In this document: piece by piece, positions 33,725 to 41,089 of the stretch
Layout of the letters: the number at the start of each line of letters is the position of its first letter
Position numbering within the stretch: position 1 is the stretch's first letter
Assembly: GCF_001908205.1 (NCBI RefSeq)
Contig: NZ_LGHL01000128.1
Location: 62,001 to 126,000 of the forward strand
Length of the DNA stretch: 64,000 nucleotides
Reading direction: 5' to 3'
Origin: Bradyrhizobium sp. NAS80.1
GTDB lineage: Bacteria > Pseudomonadota > Alphaproteobacteria > Rhizobiales > Xanthobacteraceae
Program-made: the position numbers and the translations under genes
Notes under the pieces: model-generated
Seen by the model: the letters and a program-made list of their open reading frames with translations, nothing else
What the model was told of the DNA's origin: nothing
Database searches by the model: none

Positions 33725-33986
33725 GTTCAGAAATGCGCGATCGAACTCTGGTAGTGTCAGGTAACGCTCATAGGCCTTTCTGTACTTCGCTTTGAGCTTT
33801 GGATTTTTGTATGCGAGGAATTCTTGAGTCAGCAGACCCCAAGTCCAGAAGGGAGGCGTAGGTAGCGTCCTCGCTCGCTCTCGATCGGCAAGCATACGAT
33901 CGAGTAACTCCGCGTTGTCGCCGGGGGCAGGCCGAAAATCTCTATCGCTCGGACGAAACGCGGCCCCCCACGAGAAGGTGGGTCAT
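33725..33986 (-). pseudogene. Unknown ORF remnant, frame broken at a C6 run
   Basis: From ATG 33986 the minus strand reads MTHLLVG, then after the six-base run at 33964-33969 the frame changes; with five bases it continues AAFRPSDRDFRPAPGDNAEL, LDRMLADRERARTLPTPPFW, TWGLLTQEFLAYKNPKLKAK and YRKAYERYLTLPEFDRAF. The open frame formally continues antisense to the LivF fragment as far as 33482. I do not recognise the protein. Confidence 0.4.
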
Positions 33987-34032
33987 CGCGCGCAAATCAC
34001 GCTTACGCCAGCGGCGAGTCGGATTTGTTCGC

Positions 34033-34167
34033 CTACGTATCGAGCGTCGTCTCCTGTTTGCGGACGTGCCAGACGGGCTTACCCGGGATAATGCGGATCG
34101 TAAGACCGACGGTCTTCGCGTCCCGCCATGCAACGACCGTCTTCGCGAAATGCTCGTCATTATTTAT
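34033..34167 (-). pseudogene. Possible integrase N-terminal remnant next to the right attachment repeat
   Basis: The minus strand is open from just inside the repeat: NDEHFAKTVVAWRDAKTVGL then TIRIIPGKPVWHVRKQETTL, followed by a stop. The pattern 'VGLTIRIxPGKPVWHVRxxETTL' is like the SAM-like arm-binding start of tyrosine recombinases. Position adjoining the att repeat agrees. The catalytic domain is missing. Assignment is tentative. Confidence 0.4.
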
Positions 34168-34179
34168 GCAGGAATCGTT

Positions 34180-34224
34180 TTCCCAAGCTGCATACGAGGG
34201 TTCGATTCCCTTCGCCCGCTCCAA
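34180..34224 (+). other. Attachment site (attR-like), duplicate of tRNA-Gly 3' end
   Basis: Exact 45-bp copy of 31659-31703. It lacks the tRNA 5' half, so it is not a tRNA gene. It marks the right end of an integrated element. Confidence 0.85.
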
Positions 34225-34227
34225 GCC

Positions 34228-34428
34228 TTAGTCGAAATGTGGCGGATGGTTTTGCAGGGTTTGTTCGCTCTTTGGCCTCGAGCTTACTGATCCGCGCCTT
34301 GATGGCGGCGTTCCGTCCGACGTATCGGCGGATGATCTCTCGACCGACTCCTCCTCCCGCGCGAGCGTTTTGGCGATCTCGCGCATGGTGAGGCCAGCGA
34401 TGTAGATGGCGGAAATCGGGCGTAGAAT
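34228..34428 (-). pseudogene. C-terminal fragment of a recombinase-like protein, frameshifted
   Basis: Outside the right repeat the minus strand reads ISAIYIAGLTMREIAKTLAR EEESVER as one segment, and after a lost base near 34338 continues IIRRYVGRNAAIKARISKLE and AKERTNPAKPSATFRLR. A single inserted A would restore ERIIRRYVG. This is compatible with the tail of a tyrosine recombinase. It lies on the opposite side of attR from the possible N-terminal piece. No active-site residues are preserved. Confidence 0.4.
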
Positions 34429-34486
34429 TGAACTTTTCACCGATCCGTCGGTTTTCTTTCGGGGCAGGGCCGACTGGAGGTTTGCC

Positions 34487-34693
34487 ATGCTCAAGGCACT
34501 CATTGCGGGAGCTGTGGCCATCGGCCTAAGCGTCGCTCCAACAGCCACAAGCGCCATGTCGAAGTCCCACCAGACGACCCACAAAGTTCACCATGCAGGG
34601 AAGAAGATGGCGCCTGGCACAACGACCGGCATGTCAACCGGAACGACGACCGGAAAAGCGACCAGCGGTGCAAAGGCCAAGTCAGGGTACTGA
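34487..34693 (+). CDS. Small exported basic protein, unknown
   Basis: 68 residues from ATG 34487 with TGGAGG 6 bases upstream. A signal peptide MLKALIAGAVAIGLSVAPTATSA is followed by a Lys/His/Thr-rich tail (SKSHQTTHKVHHAGKKMAPG, then Thr-Gly-Thr-Thr repeats). The proteins of this shape are common hypothetical periplasmic proteins in the genus. No function can be given. Confidence 0.7.
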   Translation: MLKALIAGAVAIGLSVAPTATSAMSKSHQTTHKVHHAGKKMAPGTTTGMSTGTTTGKATSGAKAKSGY

Positions 34694-34737
34694 ACTGCGC
34701 ACGTCGAATCGACAGGATCGAGATCGAGATCAGCTAA

Positions 34738-35060
34738 GTCGCGATATCATGCTGATGTCGATGGCGTAGCCCTTCGCGATCCCGGCCAGCGTCTGCCGGC
34801 AGTACGGCGCTTGAGCGCTTCCTTGCGCTGGAAGTCAAACAGCTTCGGCTTCCGGCCGAAGTTGACGCCTGTCGCCATGGTGCGCTTCCGACCCTCTCCG
34901 GTGCGCTCGCGGATCAGATGGTGCTGAAACTCGGCCATTGCCGCTAGCAGGGTCGATAACAACCGCCCCTGCGAGGTGGTGGTGTCGAATAGCGCGGCGC
35001 CGGCCTTGCCGATGCGCTCGATCAGGCCCAGCAGCTCGCGAGGCGGATGGGCGTGGTGGT
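34738..35060 (-). pseudogene. Serine recombinase (resolvase/invertase) remnant
   Basis: The minus strand reads ELLGLIERIGKAGAALFDTT, TSQGRLLSTLLAAMAEFQHH, LIRERTGEGRKRTMATGV and NFGRKPKLFDFQRKEALKRR, the middle and hinge region of a serine recombinase. A frameshift then separates the C-terminal helix-turn-helix (QTLAGIAKGYAIDISMISRL in another frame). The N-terminal catalytic serine region is absent. A transposon- or phage-derived leftover. Confidence 0.75.
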
Positions 35061-35151
35061 GCTTGTTAGGTCAATTCGCCCTATCGCCTAATGAGCACCC
35101 TTAAGCTACGGACCGTGACATGACACCTCCAGAACAGGCAGGAGGAACGGC

Positions 35152-35310
35152 TTGGAACGGTACATCCACAGCGAGAACATCGCTCTCTTCAAACGAAGAC
35201 TCGCGGATCCCAACACGACCGACAGCGAGCGCAAGACCATTCAAAAGCTGCTGGCCGAGGCGGAAGCGAACGAAGCTCAGGGGTCGAATCGCCCGCACAA
35301 ATCAGGCTAA
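35152..35310 (+). CDS. 52-residue conserved-type small protein, TTG start
   Basis: Reads LERYIHSENIALFKRRLADP NTTDSERKTIQKLLAEAEAN in two stretches, a helical hairpin with the pattern of a small family I recall from many rhizobial genomes ('YIxxxNLxxFxxxLAEPxTDxERxxLxKLLAEEEAK'). The TTG is preceded by a perfect AGGAGG 6 bases upstream (35140-35145). Role unknown. Confidence 0.6.
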   Translation: MERYIHSENIALFKRRLADPNTTDSERKTIQKLLAEAEANEAQGSNRPHKSG

Positions 35311-35767
35311 TAGAACCCGCGCGTCACCGCCCACCTCTCACAACATGGCAGACTCGCATGGCTGCGTGTCCGATCTCATGTCCCGCTGCGAACCCGGGAC
35401 AACGCGCGGAGCCCATCCGTGCACGATGTCCCGGCCCGCTTGCAGAAAACACTGGAAGAAGCAGGCAGGCGTTCGCTTCCAGTTCCGCGAAATGACTGTG
35501 CGCTTAGGAAGCCGCTCCAGCTTCGTCCCGCCTGCTTAATGAACCAAGAGTCCGGGAACAAGCTTTCCAAACATATCGAGAAGGCAATCGAGAAGAGTCT
35601 GAAGCCACGATTTTGAATTCGTACGCTGGGATCATCTGTGGCAGCGCACTGATGGTCTAGCCTCGGACTAAGTCAGTTTTTCTGACCCATTGCAGTGTCT
35701 AACATTTCTTGAATTTCACGCCGAAGCAGCGAAGATAAAGTGGAGCTTTCCCGCTGAGGGGCGTCCC
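35311..35767. other. Intergenic region, no confident gene
   Basis: 457 bp. An open frame ending at 35616 (with MNQESGNKLSKHIEKAIEKS near its end) has no ribosome site or family resemblance. Other frames look like noise. Probably decayed accessory DNA. Confidence 0.35.
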
Positions 35768-35977
35768 ATGTTCGACACGGCCACCACTTCGCTGTTGCGC
35801 GCGGTCCTCGATGAAGTCTGCGAGAGCGTTTCGCGGCGTGAAACCGGAGTGCGCACGCACGTCGCCTCGAAGATTCTGGAAGCCGCGACCAACGGCAATG
35901 TCTCGCCCGAAGCATTGAGGACGCAAGGCCCTCTTGCAAGCGTCCATGTGGTGTTAACCGGACGAGGGGCGCCGTGA
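35768..35977 (+). CDS. Small conserved hypothetical protein
   Basis: 69 residues from ATG 35768: MFDTATTSLLRAVLDEVCES, VSRRETGVRTHVASKILEAA, then a short tail. It is a helical, soluble protein of a type repeated in rhizobial genomes. Its stop overlaps the GTG of the next gene, so the two are translationally coupled. Confidence 0.7.
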   Translation: MFDTATTSLLRAVLDEVCESVSRRETGVRTHVASKILEAATNGNVSPEALRTQGPLASVHVVLTGRGAP

Positions 35978-36378
35978 ATTTCCAGGTTACGGTCCTGAAA
36001 ATCTTGGTCAGCTACCCGGAGGGCTTCGCCGTGATGACCGACCTCAAGCGGGACATGGCGTTCCTGGCGACCAGCGGCCGGGACTGGGCCGACCGGACCA
36101 AACGGCTCGCCTCGCGCGTTCCGAACCTGGACATCTTCTCGCAAGGCCTCGTCACGCGCGAAAGCGGCGGTTGGAAGATCACCGAGAAGGGGCGGCTAGT
36201 GTTGGAACTCATGGAGGCACGCCCGGGAGCCGATGAACTGCTCGCGGGGGCTACCACCGAAAGGGTAACTGTACCTGTGCTCCCGCGGCGCTTGACCGTC
36301 GAGCGGGCTAAACGGCGGAGGGAGCGCAGCGAGCGGCGCCGTGAGGCTCCCGAACTTGCACGGGCTAACGCCTCCTGA
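35974..36378 (+). CDS. Conserved hypothetical winged-helix-like protein
   Basis: 134 residues from GTG 35974. VTVLKILVSYPEGFAVMTDL KRDMAFLAT, then DWADRTKRLASRVPNLDIFS QGLVTRESGGWKITEKGRLV LELMEARP suggests a winged-helix domain ('VTRESGGWKITEKGR' as the wing, as in Mrr-like N-terminal domains), followed by an Arg/Glu-rich disordered tail (RAKRRRERSERRRE). Possibly DNA binding. It overlaps the previous gene by 4 bp. Confidence 0.7.
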   Translation: MNFQVTVLKILVSYPEGFAVMTDLKRDMAFLATSGRDWADRTKRLASRVPNLDIFSQGLVTRESGGWKITEKGRLVLELMEARPGADELLAGATTERVTVPVLPRRLTVERAKRRRERSERRREAPELARANAS

Positions 36379-36797
36379 ACGCGTCGGCGCTGAAAGCATC
36401 GGACCTTACTGTCGTCTTGCGCAAGGGATATCGGCTCGGCGCTCAGTCGATCGCTGCGGGCGGCTTGCACTCGCCAGTATTCACCGTTGCATGGCCGACG
36501 GGCGAGGTCGGCGGCATGGGCATCGAGGGCGCCGTTCGACTGGGATAGTGAGATCTGTCTTTGACGATCCACTGTGGCACAACGGTACGTAGAAATGCTG
36601 CACTTTGTGCTTAGTCCATTGTGCTTAGCACGAACTGGTGGCTGTCGAGGGACAGGCGCGGAGTTCATGCTTTTGCGGTTCTCGGCGCCGCTCACGCAAA
36701 TTCAAGCGTAACGTCAACACGTCAGGTCAACGCCTCGGATCGAGGTAAGGCGCGTTGCACCGCATGCGGAGCGCAAAACGCAGACGGGAGATGGTCC
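36379..36797. other. Intergenic region, nothing recognised
   Basis: 419 bp between the accessory zone and the DsrE operon. Short direct repeat TGTGCTTAG occurs twice near 36605-36627. No promoter or gene stands out. Confidence 0.3.
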
Positions 36798-37331
36798 ATG
36801 CCTGATGCACGAATCCATATCGTCGCAACCATGCTTGCCACATTCGCACTCAGCTCGGCGTGTGCCATGACCTCAATGCAGCAACAGCCGGGCCCTGCGA
36901 TCTCGGCACACGCCATGATCCCGAAGAAGCACATCGCCGCGCGCCCGGCCAAGCCGGCGCAGCATCGGCTCGTGATCCAGGTCGACCAGAACGACCCGGC
37001 CGTGATGAATCTCGCGCTCAACAACGCCACCAATGTGCTAGACTACTACCGCAAAAAGGGCGAAGAGGCCGATGTCGAGATCGTGGCATTCGGTCCGGGG
37101 CTGCATATGCTGCGCAAGGATACGACGCCCGTCGCAGATCGCATTCACGCGATGGCGGACCTCGCCTTCCCGAACAAGGTTCGCTTCGCTGCATGCGGCG
37201 TCACCAGGGAAGGGATGGAAAAGAAGGAAGGCAAGCCGCTCGAGTTGCTGCCGGAAGCGTCCATGGTTCCCTCGGGCGTCGTGCATATGATGGAGCTGCA
37301 GGAGAAGGGCTGGAGCTACGTCCGGCCGTAG
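36798..37331 (+). CDS. Exported DsrE-like protein
   Basis: 177 residues from ATG 36798. A hydrophobic signal (IHIVATMLATFALSSACAMT) is followed by a DsrE/F domain: RLVIQVDQNDPAVMNLALNN ATNVLDYY, then EEADVEIVAFGPGLHML and KVRFAACGVTREGMEKKEG with the conserved cysteine. Cytoplasmic DsrE proteins relay sulfur; exported ones are of unknown role. The first of a three-gene operon with a TAXI binding protein 24 bp downstream. Confidence 0.8.
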   Translation: MPDARIHIVATMLATFALSSACAMTSMQQQPGPAISAHAMIPKKHIAARPAKPAQHRLVIQVDQNDPAVMNLALNNATNVLDYYRKKGEEADVEIVAFGPGLHMLRKDTTPVADRIHAMADLAFPNKVRFAACGVTREGMEKKEGKPLELLPEASMVPSGVVHMMELQEKGWSYVRP

Positions 37332-37355
37332 GCAGGCGAACGAGGGGAGGCTGCG

Positions 37356-38426
37356 ATGATGCGCAAGCTGCTGTTCATACTGGCCTTGTCGCTGCTCGTG
37401 CTGCCCGCTTCCGCGGAACATGCCAACAGGACCGGCGGTGAAAAACGGCACGCTGAGCGGGCGGCACCTGCGCCGACGCGCAGTAGCCACGCCACGCGCC
37501 CCGTTCAGCCACGGAGCGCAGAAACAGAGGTGCGGGATCGCATCAATGCGGGTTCGGTCGGTCTCGCCGCCGGACTGCTGGAAGGCGCGCCGCTCCGCTT
37601 CGCCACCGAAATCTCACGTGTCGTCAACGATGGCGGAAAGGTGCATGTGCTTCCGATCGTGACGCGCGGGCCGACCGAGAACGTCAATGATCTGCTCTAT
37701 CTCAAGGGGGTCGACCTCGCGATCATCAACAGCGATTCGCTCGACGAGTACCGCGCCCAGGTGCCCGAGATTGGAAGCCGTATCGTCCAGGTGATGAACC
37801 TGTTCCCGTCCGAGCTGCATGTCTTCGTGCGTCCCGAGATCAAATCGCTCGCCGACCTCGCGGGCAAGAAGGTGAACTTCAACACGCAGGGCACTGCCGC
37901 CGCCTATTCGGGTCCACTCATTTTCAGCCGCCTCGGTATCGAGGTGGAGAAGACTTTCGTGCCTCACCCGGTTGCGCTGGAGCAGATGCGCAAGGGCGAG
38001 GGCGAGATGGCAGCCGTGGTCTTCGTCACCTCCAAGCCGGTGGACGCGTTCGTCAAGCGCAAATGGGACGAGGGCTTCAAGTTCCTGCCGGTGCCGTTTG
38101 ATCCCAGGCTGGCCGACTATTACGTGTCGGCTTCGCTCACATCGGCCGACTATCCCGCGCTGGTGCCGGCGGGACAAACTGTCGAAACGATCGCGGTGCC
38201 GACGGTCCTGGTCGCCTATAACTGGAATCCCGGCTCGCCGCGTTATGACCGTGTCAAGGCCTTCGTGAACGAGCTGTTCGGCAAGCTCGATCAGCTGCGT
38301 ACGCCAGGCTTCGATCCGAAGTGGAAGGACGCCAATCCGTCTGCCAGTGTTCCGGGACTGCAGCGCTTGAAGGCGGCCCAGAATTGGCAGGATCCCCACA
38401 TGGCCAATCGGACGGGACGTCCATGA
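37356..38426 (+). CDS. TAXI family TRAP-type solute-binding protein
   Basis: 356 residues with signal peptide MRKLLFILALSLLVLPASA and a His/Arg/Pro-rich linker before the binding domain (TEVRDRINAGSVGLAAGLLE, LKGVDLAIINSDSLDEYRAQ, DLAGKKVNFNTQGTAAAYSG, KPVDAFVKRKWDEGFKFLPV). TAXI proteins normally feed a DctQM-type TRAP membrane subunit, but none is encoded nearby. It lies between the DsrE-like gene and a VasI-like gene, and its stop overlaps the next ATG (ATGA). Confidence 0.82.
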   Translation: MMRKLLFILALSLLVLPASAEHANRTGGEKRHAERAAPAPTRSSHATRPVQPRSAETEVRDRINAGSVGLAAGLLEGAPLRFATEISRVVNDGGKVHVLPIVTRGPTENVNDLLYLKGVDLAIINSDSLDEYRAQVPEIGSRIVQVMNLFPSELHVFVRPEIKSLADLAGKKVNFNTQGTAAAYSGPLIFSRLGIEVEKTFVPHPVALEQMRKGEGEMAAVVFVTSKPVDAFVKRKWDEGFKFLPVPFDPRLADYYVSASLTSADYPALVPAGQTVETIAVPTVLVAYNWNPGSPRYDRVKAFVNELFGKLDQLRTPGFDPKWKDANPSASVPGLQRLKAAQNWQDPHMANRTGRP

Positions 38427-39268
38427 GGTGGCTCGTCGCCATCCTGTTCGCCAGCCTCGAGATCGCGGAAGCCCACGGTCAACCCGCTTCCAGCACGCTG
38501 AAGGGGCTGGACGAATGCGTTGCCCAAACGCGAGCAGCCGAAGCGGTCTGCGATCAGGCCGGTAGCGACACCGCGGCTAGTCTCGCTTGCAGGTTGAAGG
38601 CGCTCAGCGCGGAGGAGCAGTGCCTCGATAGCTTGTTCGGCAACAAAAACAAAGAAGAGGCCAGGCAGCCGGGCGATACACCCACCAAACCGCGCGCCCG
38701 CACGCCGCCGGGGCCACCGCCACCACCAGCGCCCGAACCGCCACCGGCGCCCGAACCGCCGCCAGTGGCCGCCCAGCCCAATACGGACGACACCACCGCG
38801 GCACTTCCAGCCGGCAAAGGTTGGCTGGTCAGCGAGACCACCTCTCCGAGGGACTTCTCTCCGCTCTTCGTGGCCAAATTGTACGCGCTTCCCCCGGTCG
38901 CGGCCGACGCGCCGGAGACGCTCGTGCTGCGTTGCCGCAACCTGCGGACCGAGATGTCCCTTGGCGCCAACGGCGTCTGGCGCGCCTTGCGCGGTGGAAG
39001 CGTCGAGGTCGTGATCTCCCCCGATCAACCGGCGGCACGGCCGATGCGCTGGCGATTGGCGGTCGACGGTCGCACTGCCGTCATGCCGGACGAAACGGTC
39101 GAACTGGTGCGCGGGCTCGGCGGTGGAAGGACGTCGATATCCGTGACGGACGATGCGGGACGCATCAGCAGCGCGATCTTCGACCTGGCCGGCATCGATA
39201 CCGTCCGCGCCAGGCTTGCAAATGCCTGCCGCTGGCCGAATGCGACGGTCGAATCGAGAGGGCGGTGA
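38423..39268 (+). CDS. Exported protein with proline-rich linker and VasI/TagO-like C-terminal domain
   Basis: 281 residues from ATG 38423. Signal peptide (MRWLVAILFASLEIAEAHGQ), a cysteine-containing helical part (LDECVAQTRAAEAVCDQ, ACRLKALSAEEQCLD), a Pro-rich linker (PPGPPPPPAPEPPPAPEPPP) and a beta-rich domain (LVLRCRNLRTEMSLGANGVW, MRWRLAVDGRTAVMPDETVE, IFDLAGIDTVRARLANACRW) resembling VasI/TagO proteins and similar periplasmic domains. No type VI secretion genes are present. Function inferred only as envelope-associated. Confidence 0.65.
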   Translation: MRWLVAILFASLEIAEAHGQPASSTLKGLDECVAQTRAAEAVCDQAGSDTAASLACRLKALSAEEQCLDSLFGNKNKEEARQPGDTPTKPRARTPPGPPPPPAPEPPPAPEPPPVAAQPNTDDTTAALPAGKGWLVSETTSPRDFSPLFVAKLYALPPVAADAPETLVLRCRNLRTEMSLGANGVWRALRGGSVEVVISPDQPAARPMRWRLAVDGRTAVMPDETVELVRGLGGGRTSISVTDDAGRISSAIFDLAGIDTVRARLANACRWPNATVESRGR

Positions 39269-39427
39269 CGCCATCGGGCTTTGCAGCGCTCGTGTGTCGC
39301 GCCAAGATTCTAATATATTAGCCCTTCGCTCCCGGCACTCACCGCTCCATCGGCCTAAGCTTCTCCTGGCCGGCGGCTGCGGTCCTTGCGCCGGGCGATG
39401 CTTGGACGAAGGCCAGGACCAACAAGA

Positions 39428-40009
39428 ATGGACCAGCAAAAACTCGATCGCGCGATCGGTCGCCGCTTGAAGACGCTGAGGACGCAGGCCGGGATGACGC
39501 TGAATGAACTCGCTGCACGGTCCGGTGTCAGCCGGGCCATGATCGGACGGGTGGAACGGGCGCAGAGCAGCGCGACTGCTGCGCTGCTCGGCAAGCTTTG
39601 CGCCGCGCTCGACGTGTCGCTAAGCGACGTGGTCGCGCTCGCCGAAAAGCCGCCGGAGCGGCTGGTCCGGCTGGCCGATCAGCCGCACTGGCGTGATCCC
39701 GAGAGCGGCTATCGCAGACGTCATGCCTCGCCGACGGGTGCGGCGAGCGGCATCGAGATCATCGTCGTCGACCTGCCGGCCGGCGCGCGGGTGCCGTACA
39801 GCCCCTGGGGCCGCAACGCCTTCACCCAGCAGCTCTTGATGCTGGAAGGCGCGATCGCCGTTCACATCGATGCCAAGGCAGTGCGCCTGCGTGAGGGCGA
39901 CTGCCTGGATTTCGATGTGATGCGTGCGGTCATCTTCGAGAACGAAACCAAACAGGATGCGCGCTACGTCATCATCACGCGGCGCGGCACCTCTTACGGG
40001 AAAACGTGA
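39428..40009 (+). CDS. XRE-family regulator with C-terminal cupin
   Basis: 193 residues from ATG 39428. HTH of the Cro/C1 type at 8-62 (RRLKTLRTQAGMTLNELAARS GVSRAMIGRVERAQSS), then a cupin sensor domain (IIVVDLPAGARVPYSPWGRN, MLEGAIAVHIDAKAVRLREGD). These regulators sense small metabolites and often control neighbouring acetyltransferases. Its stop overlaps the next start, so it is an operon with two GNAT genes. Confidence 0.9.
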   Translation: MDQQKLDRAIGRRLKTLRTQAGMTLNELAARSGVSRAMIGRVERAQSSATAALLGKLCAALDVSLSDVVALAEKPPERLVRLADQPHWRDPESGYRRRHASPTGAASGIEIIVVDLPAGARVPYSPWGRNAFTQQLLMLEGAIAVHIDAKAVRLREGDCLDFDVMRAVIFENETKQDARYVIITRRGTSYGKT

Positions 40010-40521
40010 TGTCACTGATCGTGCGGGACGCAACGCTGGAGGATGCGGCCGATATCCTCGCCATCTATAATTTCGCAGCGATCAACACCACGGCGGTCTG
40101 GACCGACGGCCCGGCCGACCTCTCCTCGCGACGCGAGTGGATCTCCGCGCGACAGGAAGCCGGCTATCCCGTGCTGGTCGCGATGAAGGGCAAGGATGTC
40201 GTCGGCTTCGCATCCTTCGGCGATTTCCGCCCCTTCCCCGGCTATCGCCACACGGTGGAGAATTCGGTCTATGTCGACGAGCGGCATCATCGGCTCGGCG
40301 TTGGCCGCAGCCTGCTGGCCGCGCTGATCGAGCGCGCCACAGCGCTGGACAAGCATGTCATGGTCGCCGGAATCGAGGCCGCCAACGCCGCCTCGATCAA
40401 CCTGCATGCCTCGCTCGGATTCGTCGAGGTCGGCCGCATGCCGGAGGTCGGCTCCAAGTTCGGCCGCTGGCTCGATCTCGTCTTCATGCAGAAGCGGCTC
40501 GCGAGTAGCGTGAGACCGTGA
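40009..40521 (+). CDS. Phosphinothricin-type N-acetyltransferase (GNAT)
   Basis: 170 residues. The PAT/BAR pattern is clear: VRDATLEDAADILAIYNFAAINTTAVWTD, GYRHTVENSVYVDERHHRLGVGRSLLAALIE (acetyl-CoA loop) and INLHASLGFVEVGRMPEVGSKFGRWLDLVFMQ. It acetylates the amino group of glutamate analogues such as phosphinothricin or methionine sulfoximine. Coupled to the upstream XRE-cupin regulator. Confidence 0.88.
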   Translation: MSLIVRDATLEDAADILAIYNFAAINTTAVWTDGPADLSSRREWISARQEAGYPVLVAMKGKDVVGFASFGDFRPFPGYRHTVENSVYVDERHHRLGVGRSLLAALIERATALDKHVMVAGIEAANAASINLHASLGFVEVGRMPEVGSKFGRWLDLVFMQKRLASSVRP

Positions 40522-40988
40522 CGATGCAGATCCGCACCGGCGACACCTTTGATCCGCGCGTCATTGCGTTGCTGGATCACCACGTCACCGCCGCTCGGGC
40601 GCAGACCGCGCCGGGCAGCGCGCATGCGCTCGATCTCTCCGGATTGCGCGCGCCGGATATCGCGTTCTGGACCGGCTGGGACGGTGACACGCTGGTTGCG
40701 ACCGGTGCGCTCAAGACGCTTTCGCCTGATCATGGCGAGGTGAAATCGATGCACACGCTGCAAGCCGCGCGGCGGCGCGGCTTTGGCGGTCAGATGCTCA
40801 GCCACATCTTCGCCGCGGGCCGCGCGCGCGGCATGGCGCGGCTCAGCCTCGAGACCGGCTCGTGGGACTATTTTAGGCCGGCGGTTGCGCTCTACCAGGC
40901 GCATGGTTTTGTGCTCGGCGGCCCGTTCGAAGGCTATGTCGAAGATCCCAACAGCCTGTTCCTGACGCTCGACCTGAGCGGTAGGTGA
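40518..40988 (+). CDS. GNAT family N-acetyltransferase
   Basis: 156 residues from GTG 40518 (overlapping the previous stop); ATG 40524 is an alternative. Motifs: IAFWTGWDGDTLVATGALKTL, VKSMHTLQAARRRGFGGQMLSHI (motif A) and LETGSWDYFRPAVALYQAHGF. Similar to YafP/PhnO-like amino acid or small-amine acetyltransferases. Substrate unknown. Confidence 0.87.
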   Translation: MTMQIRTGDTFDPRVIALLDHHVTAARAQTAPGSAHALDLSGLRAPDIAFWTGWDGDTLVATGALKTLSPDHGEVKSMHTLQAARRRGFGGQMLSHIFAAGRARGMARLSLETGSWDYFRPAVALYQAHGFVLGGPFEGYVEDPNSLFLTLDLSGR

Positions 40989-41089
40989 AACTGCCGGTTC
41001 GCGGCTCCAGTGCAACCGGGGCTCGAAAACGCCGACTGGCCCCTCAAAATGAGTTGCGTACCTCAAGGCGCCTCTGCTAGCCTTCAGCC

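Larger units (their letters stand above)
31704..34224. mobile_element. Footprint of a tRNA-Gly integrative element (degenerate)
   Basis: Bounded by a 45-bp direct repeat of the tRNA-Gly 3' end. The 2.5 kb between contains one intact monooxygenase gene and fragments of a molybdopterin oxidoreductase, LivF, an unknown ORF and a recombinase-like N-terminus. Base composition is lower in GC than the flanks. Either most of a larger island was deleted, or small pieces were captured. No intact integrase remains. Confidence 0.75.

Noticed and set aside
34033..34224. ORF starting MERAKGIEPSYAAWE
   Set aside because: Its first 18 or so residues are the antisense of the tRNA-Gly repeat, a known source of false proteins. 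Only the part from 34167 downward was considered, as a recombinase remnant.
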